From contig CAMPCT010000049.1 of the NCBI GenBank assembly GCA_946647055.1, positions 1-12,210 on the forward strand: 12,210 bases of DNA, given 5' to 3'. This document shows, in pieces, positions 7,192-12,210 of the stretch. Origin of the DNA: an uncultured Atopobium sp. (GTDB lineage Bacteria; Actinomycetota; Coriobacteriia; Coriobacteriales; Atopobiaceae). The position numbers and the translations under genes are program-made. The notes beneath the pieces are model-generated. The model did no database searches and was not told the origin of the DNA. It was given only the letters and a program-made list of their open reading frames with translations. Each line of letters begins with the position of its first letter. The first letter of the stretch is position 1.

Positions 7192-9426
7192 CTACTTCCT
7201 GCGTGGGCGGTACGAGCGACGGGTCGCGTGCGCCGATCCCTTGCGCGCGCCCTCCTTGAGGCGTGCCAGGACGTCGTCGGCAGTTGTGCCCTCGACGGCA
7301 GCCCGCAGCTCGACGAGCTGGTCGCGCAGGGAGGCGGCGCGCTCGAAGTCCATGTCGGCGGATGCGGCCGCCATGTCCTCCTCGAAGGTCTGGATGATGC
7401 GCAGGACCTCGTCCTTGGGGAGCTTCGAGAGCTCGTCGGCCAGGCTCTCGGCCGCGCTTGGGCCCGAGGCGGGCGTGTAGAACTCGCCGTGGCCGCCGTC
7501 GCCCGAGGTACGGGCGCGCTTGTCCACGTTGGCAGCGGCCTCCTCGATGAAGCTCGAGATGTCGCTGATGGCCTTGCGCACCGTCTGCGGCTCGATGCCG
7601 TGCTCCTCGTTGAAGCGCTCCTGGATGGCGCGACGGCGGCGCGTCTCGTCGATGGCGATGCGCATGCTGTCCGTCACGTCGTCGGCATACATGATGACCT
7701 CGCCTGAGACGTTGCGCGCGGCACGGCCCATGGTCTGGATGAGGGAGCGCCGGTTGCGCAGGAACCCCTCCTTGTCGGCATCGAGGATGGCGACGAGCGA
7801 GACCTCGGGGATGTCGAGGCCCTCGCGCAGCAGGTTGATGCCCACCAGCACGTCGATCTTGCCCTGGCGCAGGTCGCGGATGATCTGCACGCGGTCGAGC
7901 GTGGCCGTGTCGGAGTGCATGTAGTTGACACGGAGGTGCTCGTCGAGGAGGTGGTCGGTGAGGTCCTCGGCCATGCGCTTGGTGAGCGTGGTCACCAGCA
8001 CGCGCTCCTTCCGGGCGACGCGCGACTTGATCTCGGAGATGAGGTCGTCGATCTGGCCACGCACCGGACGCACGTCGATCTTGGGGTCGAGCAGGCCCGT
8101 GGGGCGGATGATCTGCTCGACCTGGTTCTGGCTGACCTGCTCCTCGTAGTCGCCCGGCGTGGCGCTCACGTAGATGAACTGCGGCACACGCGCCTCGAAC
8201 TCGTCGAAGCGCAGGGGGCGGTTGTCCAGCGCCGAGGGCAGGCGGAAGCCGTGCTCGACCAAGGTGACCTTGCGCGAGCGGTCGCCCTCGTGCATGCCGC
8301 GGATCTGCGGCACGGTGACGTGCGACTCGTCGATGATGCAGAGCATGTCCTTGGCGAAGTAGTCGATGAGGGTGTAGGGCGGCTCGCCCGCGGATCGCCC
8401 GTCGAGGTGGCGCGAGTAGTTCTCGATGCCGTTGCAGTAGCCCATGGTCTCGAGCATCTCGAGGTCGTAGCGCGTGCGCTGCTCGAGTCGCTGGGCCTCG
8501 AGCAGCTTGTTGGCGGCCTTGAGCTCGGCCACGCGACCCGTGAGCTCCTCGCGGATGGTCTCGAGGGCGTGCGTGACCTTGGGACGCTCGGTCACGTAGT
8601 GCGACGCCGGCCAGATGGGTATGGCGTCGAACTCGCGCGTGACCTCGCCGGTCGTCGAGTCGATCTGGGCTATGAGCTCGACCTCGTCGCCAAAGAACGA
8701 GATGCGCACCGGGTCCTCGGCGTAGGGCGGCCACACGTCGACCACGTCGCCGCGCACGCGGAAGGTGCCGCGCGAGAGGTCATAGTCGTTGCGGTCGTAC
8801 TGGATGTCGATGAGGGCGTGGATGAGGTCGTCGCGCTCGAGGGGCTCGTCGCGGCTCACGTTGGGGGCGAGCCCGGCGTAGTCCTCGGGGCTGCCGATGC
8901 CGTAGATGCACGAGACCGAGGCGACGACGATCACGTCGCGACGCGAGAGCAGCGACGAGGTGGCCTGGTGGCGCAGCTTCTCGACCTCCTCGTTGATGGA
9001 GGCGTCCTTCTCGATGTAGGTGTCGGACTGGGGCACGTAGGCCTCGGGCTGGTAGTAGTCGTAGTAGCTGACGAAGTACACCACGGCGTTGTTGGGGAAC
9101 ATCTCGCGCATCTCGGCGGCGACCTGTGCGGCGAGCGTCTTGTTGGGCTCGAAGATGAGCGTGGGCTTGTTCACGGCCTCGATCACCTTGGCCATGGTGA
9201 AGGTCTTGCCCGACCCCGTGACGCCCATGAGGGTCTGGTAGCGCAGGCCGTCGCGGACGCCCTGGGCGAGCTTCTCGATTGCCTGGGGCTGGTCGCCCGC
9301 AGGGTCGAACGGTGACACCACCTTAAGCGCCGCGTCGCCCTGCTCAACGCCAAAGCGCCGCAGCTCAGCCCCAAAGTGTCCCTGTACCTGCGGCTCCTGT
9401 CGAGCCATCTCGCCGTCGTGGGCCAT
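7192..9426 (-). CDS. uvrB: UvrABC excinuclease subunit B
   Basis: UvrB is the damage-verifying helicase-like subunit of nucleotide excision repair: UvrA loads it at lesions and UvrC then cuts. The 744-residue protein shows Walker A GVTGSGKT (68-75), the tyrosine-rich beta-hairpin [17 protein letters not shown] (121-137) that clamps DNA, motif II DESH (366-369), SATPG (421-425), and QTMGRAARN of motif VI. The UVR motif that binds UvrC lies near 680-708. It is longer than the usual 660-700 residues: there is a Gly/Ser/Ala-rich linker before the UVR motif and a basic tail ending RRSYRPRRK. Start 9426 was chosen for the GGAGGGGAG just upstream; ATG at 9408 is an alternative. It heads a leftward operon with a DUF2974 hydrolase starting 5 bases after its stop. 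No actinobacterial LexA box (GAAC-N4-GTTC) is seen upstream. Confidence 0.98.
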   Translation of the reverse strand: MAHDGEMARQEPQVQGHFGAELRRFGVEQGDAALKVVSPFDPAGDQPQAIEKLAQGVRDGLRYQTLMGVTGSGKTFTMAKVIEAVNKPTLIFEPNKTLAAQVAAEMREMFPNNAVVYFVSYYDYYQPEAYVPQSDTYIEKDASINEEVEKLRHQATSSLLSRRDVIVVASVSCIYGIGSPEDYAGLAPNVSRDEPLERDDLIHALIDIQYDRNDYDLSRGTFRVRGDVVDVWPPYAEDPVRISFFGDEVELIAQIDSTTGEVTREFDAIPIWPASHYVTERPKVTHALETIREELTGRVAELKAANKLLEAQRLEQRTRYDLEMLETMGYCNGIENYSRHLDGRSAGEPPYTLIDYFAKDMLCIIDESHVTVPQIRGMHEGDRSRKVTLVEHGFRLPSALDNRPLRFDEFEARVPQFIYVSATPGDYEEQVSQNQVEQIIRPTGLLDPKIDVRPVRGQIDDLISEIKSRVARKERVLVTTLTKRMAEDLTDHLLDEHLRVNYMHSDTATLDRVQIIRDLRQGKIDVLVGINLLREGLDIPEVSLVAILDADKEGFLRNRRSLIQTMGRAARNVSGEVIMYADDVTDSMRIAIDETRRRRAIQERFNEEHGIEPQTVRKAISDISSFIEEAAANVDKRARTSGDGGHGEFYTPASGPSAAESLADELSKLPKDEVLRIIQTFEEDMAAASADMDFERAASLRDQLVELRAAVEGTTADDVLARLKEGARKGSAHATRRSYRPRRK

Positions 9427-9688
9427 GCGCTCCCCTCCTCGTCTCGTCCGCAACAGTCTACCCGCTTTGCCGGACACGAGTCCCCGGGCGGCAATTGTGG
9501 TGGAATTGCGAATTTGGGGCAAAAATGAATGCACATCGAAAACCGGGTAGATACTGTCCTGGCAGCGAGCGGGCGCCAGCCGCTGCGGCATTCATCCAGA
9601 GTCGGGGTAGAGAGTTGGCTCGCAGATCCCGACACCAACCGGCCAAGAGGCACGGTGGTAACGCCAACATCGATGAAGGGAGGCCACC
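9427..9688. other. Divergent spacer between uvrB and an unknown gene
   Basis: This 262-base region has no gene on either strand. Near uvrB it is GC-rich, and around 9488-9540 it becomes AT-rich. GCAATT (9491-9496) and AATTGC (9504-9509) form an inverted repeat with a 7-base centre, a possible operator. GCAGCG/CGCTGC (9562-9567/9581-9586) and GTCGGG/CCCGAC (9601-9606/9628-9633) could fold in the leader of the rightward gene. No riboswitch or tRNA is recognised. Confidence 0.5.
9455..9460 (-). promoter_or_regulatory. Possible -10 element of uvrB
   Basis: TAGACT on the minus strand (9460 to 9455) matches the -10 consensus at 4 of 6 positions and lies 28 bases before the uvrB start. No convincing -35 is found 16-18 bases further upstream. 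Confidence 0.25.
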
Positions 9689-10174
9689 ATGGCCACGTTC
9701 ACCACGCACATCACGAGTTCCCCCGTCAAGCCCCTCACCGGCAAGAGGCCCAGGCTCAAGCTCCTGAGCAAGCCTTCCGGGCATGTCGCCGGCATGGCAC
9801 AGGACAACATCGGCTACCAGATGCAGTACAGCGCGAAGGTGCTCGAGGAGCGCCTCGAGGCGGAGGGCACCCCGCATGTCCTCCAGCTCAACCTCGACTG
9901 GGAGGGCGACGACTGGCGCAACCCCCGCTGGTGGCACCTCTACGCCGACGGCACCCTGGTGCTCGAAGGTGACGGGGAGTATGCCCGCTCCTGCTTTGTC
10001 GAGGACGAGGAGGCGTTCCTGACTGCCCTGCGCGAGGGCGTCGAGGCGGCAGGCCTGCCCGGGCTCTCGCAGGACGAGTACCGCCTGCTCTGCCGCGCCC
10101 GCGACATCGCGCGCCACGAGCCCCATGACGCTGGCTCTCACGAGCTCGGCGGCACGCCGGGACGAGTCTTCTAG
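9689..10174 (+). CDS. Small protein of unknown function divergent from uvrB
   Basis: A 161-residue predicted soluble protein that I do not recognise. The start follows GGGAGG by 5 bases, which is convincing. Residues 1-35 are basic (SPVKPLTGKRPRLKLLSK) and probably disordered. Residues 38-135 carry the likely domain: IGYQMQYSAKVLEERLEAEG looks like a helix, VLQLNLDWEGDDWRNPRWWH is Trp- and Asp-rich, followed by LYADGTLVLEGDGEYARSC strands and the acidic helix FVEDEEAFLTALREGVEAAG. The tail is charged and Gly-rich. There is no signal peptide or membrane segment. It stands alone, divergent from uvrB, and ends in a strong hairpin. The basic start could bind nucleic acid, but no motif shows this. 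Confidence 0.82.
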   Translation: MATFTTHITSSPVKPLTGKRPRLKLLSKPSGHVAGMAQDNIGYQMQYSAKVLEERLEAEGTPHVLQLNLDWEGDDWRNPRWWHLYADGTLVLEGDGEYARSCFVEDEEAFLTALREGVEAAGLPGLSQDEYRLLCRARDIARHEPHDAGSHELGGTPGRVF

Positions 10175-10188
10175 GAATCGTCCGCATT

Positions 10189-10232
10189 GGTCCTCGGGGG
10201 GGTGCGCCCGTGGGCGTGCCTTCCCGAGGGCC
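10189..10232 (+). terminator. Long hairpin at the end of the rightward unknown gene
   Basis: The arms 10189-10209 and 10212-10232 pair over 21 positions with a 2-base turn. Sixteen pairs are Watson-Crick and five are G-U or U-G wobbles if read as plus-strand RNA. On the minus strand those five would be A-C mismatches, so the structure is built for the rightward transcript. It starts 14 bases after the stop at 10174 and ends exactly at the stop codon of the converging gene. No U-tract follows, so it may act as a factor-dependent terminator or protect the 3' end. Confidence 0.55.
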
Positions 10233-11255
10233 CTAGTCGGTGGCGTCGCCCTCGTCGAACCCCGTCAACGCGTCGTAGGCCGCGTCCTCCGAGAGCACCC
10301 CGCGACGGAGGTCGGCGGGCAGCTCGCCTGCCTCGTCACGGGCGAAGTCCTCGGCCCAGGCTCCGGAGTCGAGGTATCCCGCGAGGGAGAGCGCCGCGGG
10401 AAGCGTCTTGCTTCGTGCCTCCTGGGCGGCCTCCATGAGCCGGTTGGCATGCTCGACCTCGACGAGGTCGGCCTCGCGGCGGGCGACGCGCGCCGCCCAC
10501 GCATCCCACGCCCCCTCCTGGGGCAGCGGACGGGAGCCCTGGTAGGCAAAGCCGTCGATCCAGGCCGCGACCGAACGGGTCATCTCGCGCGAGAAGCCAG
10601 AGTTCCACTTTCGCTCGCAGAACGCGACGAGCGACTCCTGGGTCTTCGAGCGCTTGTCGGCGATCGCCGCACGGTCGTCACGGACCTGGTAGCCGTCCTC
10701 CATGACCACCACGTCAAGCGGGAAGCGCTGGGGCTTGGGGACACGCAGCTGGCGCTCCGCGGGATGGCCCATTACGAGCATGACGGCGGGGACCACGTGG
10801 TCGGGCAGGGCCAGGATGGCACGCTGGTCCTCGTAGCGCTCCATGATGTCACCGATGTAGCAGCTGCCCAGGCCCAGCGAGTGCGCGGCCACGACCGCGT
10901 TCTGCGCCGCAATCGTCGCGTCCTCCACGGCGAGCATGAGGTCGCCCACACCCGGCTCCCGCGGGTCGCAACCCTCGGTCGCAAGGAAGGCGCGGTACCA
11001 CCGGGCCACGTCGGCGCAGAACACCAGCACGAGCGGTGCCGTGGCAATGAAGTCCTGGTGGTCGCAGGTGATGGCAAGCGCATCCTTCTTGGCCTGGTCG
11101 CGCACGACGATGATCGAGTAGAGCTGCTGGTTGCCCGCCGTGGGTGCCTGGCAGGCCGCCTCGAGGATCGAGCGCTCGTCCTCGGCCGAGACCGGCTCGT
11201 CGGTGAAGGCTCGAACGGACCTGCGCTCGCCCAGCTGTGCTATGACCTGGTTCAT
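10233..11255 (-). CDS. Nitroreductase-family flavoprotein fused to a DUF4298 domain
   Basis: The 340-residue product has two parts. Residues 1-235 form an NfsA/nitroreductase-type FMN domain: ERRSVRAFTDEPV (10-22) is the FMN-phosphate site, APTAGNQQ (37-44) the flavin loop, and SLGLGSCYIGDI (126-137) a conserved active-site stretch. The usual family ending FSREMTRSVAAWIDGF lies at 221-236. Such enzymes reduce nitro groups, quinones or flavins with NAD(P)H. Residues from about 252 to 332 match my recollection of DUF4298, whose signature resembles WAEDFARDEAGELPADLRRG (300-319) followed by VLSEDAAYDAL. DUF4298 has no known function. The start is at 11255 because family homology begins at MNQVIAQLGERRS and GGGGGAAGGG lies just upstream. 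The gene is divergent from a lipoprotein gene. The nitroreductase call is firm, the DUF4298 call good, the substrate unknown. Confidence 0.93.
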   Translation of the reverse strand: MNQVIAQLGERRSVRAFTDEPVSAEDERSILEAACQAPTAGNQQLYSIIVVRDQAKKDALAITCDHQDFIATAPLVLVFCADVARWYRAFLATEGCDPREPGVGDLMLAVEDATIAAQNAVVAAHSLGLGSCYIGDIMERYEDQRAILALPDHVVPAVMLVMGHPAERQLRVPKPQRFPLDVVVMEDGYQVRDDRAAIADKRSKTQESLVAFCERKWNSGFSREMTRSVAAWIDGFAYQGSRPLPQEGAWDAWAARVARREADLVEVEHANRLMEAAQEARSKTLPAALSLAGYLDSGAWAEDFARDEAGELPADLRRGVLSEDAAYDALTGFDEGDATD

Positions 11256-11289
11256 GGCCCTTCCCCCGGACGCCCCTCTTTTCACGTCC

Positions 11290-11325
11290 ATGATACGTCT
11301 TCGAAGAATGTGGAGGTCTTATGAT
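11290..11325. promoter_or_regulatory. Face-to-face divergent promoters around TCTTCGAAGA
   Basis: TATGAT (11320-11325) on the plus strand is a 5-of-6 match to -10 and lies 68 bases before the lipoprotein start. TATCAT (11295 to 11290) on the minus strand is likewise a 5-of-6 match and lies 34 bases before the nitroreductase start. Between them the perfect 10-bp palindrome TCTTCGAAGA (11298-11307) occupies the position of the rightward -35. Neither promoter has a good -35. One regulator bound at the palindrome could control both genes; that is inference. Confidence 0.45.
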
Positions 11326-11393
11326 AGAGACGAAAGGGACCGTTCAATCGTTTCATAGGTGTAGGGAGAGCGAGAGGCGAGAAGGGAGTTGTC

Positions 11394-12086
11394 ATGGAGA
11401 ACATCACGCGGAGGGCGTTCGTCTCGGGAACCCTGGCGACGCTGCTACTTGCGGCATGTGGCAAGAAGGACGACAAGCCCGAGGAGCCGGCAGCGACGCT
11501 CGGCGGATGGGAGACCGTCGCCGCGGCCGAGTCCCTGCTCGATGACGACGCACAGGCCATCTTCGACCTCGCCGCCGAGGCGGGGGAGCTTGACGGTACC
11601 GGCGTCGCCGAGCTCGCGCACCAGGTGGTGTCTGGCACCAACCACGCATTCCTTGCCTTCAGCCCCGCTGCCAGCCGCTGGGACATCATCGTCGCCTATG
11701 AGGACCTCCAGGGTGCGGTGTCGGTCCTGAGCACGGCTGAGATCGACCCCGCCGACCTGCACGTGACCGATGCCAACGAGACGGAGGGCATGGTCGGTGC
11801 CTGGGAGGTCCTCGAGCAGGCCGGGACGACCCTCGTGCCCAGCGAGGCCCAGGATGCCTTCGATGCGGCCATGGGTGCCCATGTCGGCGTCGACCTCAAG
11901 CCCATCGCCTGCCTGGCGACGCAGCTCGTCTCGGGCACCAACTACCTCGTGCTCTGCGGTGGGGCCCCGGTCGTCGCCGACCCGAAGCCGTCCCTCTACC
12001 TGGCGACGGTCTATGCGGACCTCGACGGCAACGCGGAGTTCACGAGCGTCGAGACCCTCGATCTGCTCGCATACATCGGCCAGTAG
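11394..12086 (+). CDS. Tat-type lipoprotein with two cystatin-like repeats
   Basis: This 230-residue protein begins with a twin-arginine signal (TRRAFVSG, 5-12) and the lipobox LAAC, giving a lipidated Cys22. It should be exported folded and anchored on the outer face of the membrane. The mature part has two similar units, about 37-122 and 134-229. Each has a Gly-Trp start (GGW at 37-39, GAW at 135-137), an acidic helix, then QVVSGTN (77-83) or QLVSGTN (177-183), a hydrophobic strand, and YEDLQG or YADLDG. QxVxG followed by TN is the signature hairpin of cystatins (QVVAGTN in stefins), where it enters the active site of papain-like proteases. Cys172 and Cys188 could form a disulfide. AAGGGAG 5 bases before ATG sets the start. 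Fold similarity is strongly suggested; inhibitor activity is inference. Confidence 0.88.
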   Translation: MENITRRAFVSGTLATLLLAACGKKDDKPEEPAATLGGWETVAAAESLLDDDAQAIFDLAAEAGELDGTGVAELAHQVVSGTNHAFLAFSPAASRWDIIVAYEDLQGAVSVLSTAEIDPADLHVTDANETEGMVGAWEVLEQAGTTLVPSEAQDAFDAAMGAHVGVDLKPIACLATQLVSGTNYLVLCGGAPVVADPKPSLYLATVYADLDGNAEFTSVETLDLLAYIGQ

Positions 12087-12098
12087 GTCCTTGCCCGA

Positions 12099-12131
12099 CG
12101 GGTACGGCGCGCTTTTCGGGAGCCGTACCCG
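12099..12131 (+). terminator. Hairpin after the lipoprotein gene
   Basis: CGGGTACGGC (12099-12108) and GCCGTACCCG (12122-12131) form a perfect 10-bp stem with a 13-base loop, starting 13 bases after the stop at 12086. No T-tract follows, only a T4 in the loop. It probably serves as the 3' end of the lipoprotein message, and it is also the first unit of the repeat array described next. Confidence 0.5.
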
Positions 12132-12210
12132 GTACAGGTCGCATTCTCGGAGCCGTACCCGGCGTCGCGACCCCTGGAGGCCCCCTCCGCCCCGGTACAG
12201 GTCGCTTTTC
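12101..12210. repeat. Array of about 30-bp palindromic repeats, cut by the window edge
   Basis: Unit 1 (12101-12130) and unit 2 (12131-12160) are adjacent 30-base copies identical at 23 of 30 positions. Each starts with GGTAC and ends with GAGCCGTACCC, so each can fold back on itself. After a 33-base G/C-rich spacer (12161-12193) a third copy begins at 12194 with GGTACAGGTCGCTTTTC and runs off the window. The 15-base string CCCGGTACAGGTCGC occurs exactly at 12128-12142 and 12191-12205. It could be a REP-like interspersed element, a stacked terminator or a binding-site array. No spacer regularity suggests CRISPR. Confidence 0.6.

Noticed and set aside
7187..8734. N-terminal extension of hydrolase copy B by 516 codons through uvrB
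   Set aside because: The extension is Arg/Pro/Ala-rich out-of-frame translation of uvrB. Copy A, which aligns with copy B, begins at the position matching 7186.
9601..9639. tRNA-like segment with GTAGAGAGTTGG and paired arms
   Set aside because: There is no T-loop (GTTCRA), no anticodon arm and no acceptor stem of the right spacing on either strand.
9427..9688. SOS (LexA) box upstream of uvrB
   Set aside because: No GAAC-N4-GTTC or close variant was found by eye; the GCAATT-N7-AATTGC repeat does not match that pattern.
12101..12210. Possible start of a CRISPR array
   Set aside because: Units 1 and 2 are directly adjacent with no spacer, are only 23 of 30 identical, and the next gap is 33 bases of G/C-rich sequence.

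Overview
This is a high-GC, gene-dense bacterial chromosome segment. The protein families present are the small Mrp ATPase, the HI0933 and COG2509 flavoproteins, paired DUF2974 hydrolases, a nitroreductase-DUF4298 protein and a Tat-type lipoprotein with QVVSG/QLVSG repeats. Together with the G/C-ending codon bias they suggest a Coriobacteriia actinobacterium (Olsenella, Atopobium or Collinsella relatives). That assignment is inference: no rRNA or other marker is present. I see no phage, insertion sequence, CRISPR array or tRNA.

Layout. At 1-499 a small gene of unknown function runs leftward and ends at a strong hairpin. A 387-bp structured divergent spacer (500-886) follows. From it a rightward operon of three genes runs to 4730: an Mrp/NBP35-type Fe-S carrier ATPase, an HI0933-family flavoprotein and a COG2509-family flavoprotein, with gaps of 9 and 1 bases. 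It meets a leftward block head-on at 4731-4745. That block reads uvrB (9426 to 7192), then two tandem paralogous DUF2974/Mbeg1-like alpha/beta-hydrolases. The first hydrolase starts 5 bases after uvrB. The second, 77 bases further on, also has its own extended -10 promoter. Divergent from uvrB is a rightward gene of unknown function (9689-10174), followed by a 21-bp wobble-rich hairpin. Next comes a leftward nitroreductase fused to a C-terminal DUF4298 domain. It is divergent from a rightward lipoprotein with two cystatin-like repeats, across a compact promoter region centred on the palindrome TCTTCGAAGA. The window ends in an array of roughly 30-bp palindromic repeats that runs off the right edge.

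How the genes may work together. The Mrp-flavoprotein operon looks like Fe-S/redox housekeeping. uvrB is nucleotide excision repair, and its coupling to two serine-hydrolase-like proteins is unexplained. The nitroreductase and the lipoprotein may share one regulator. The observations most worth following are the tandem cystatin-like lipoprotein, the nitroreductase-DUF4298 fusion, the hydrolase pair behind uvrB, and the terminal repeat array.
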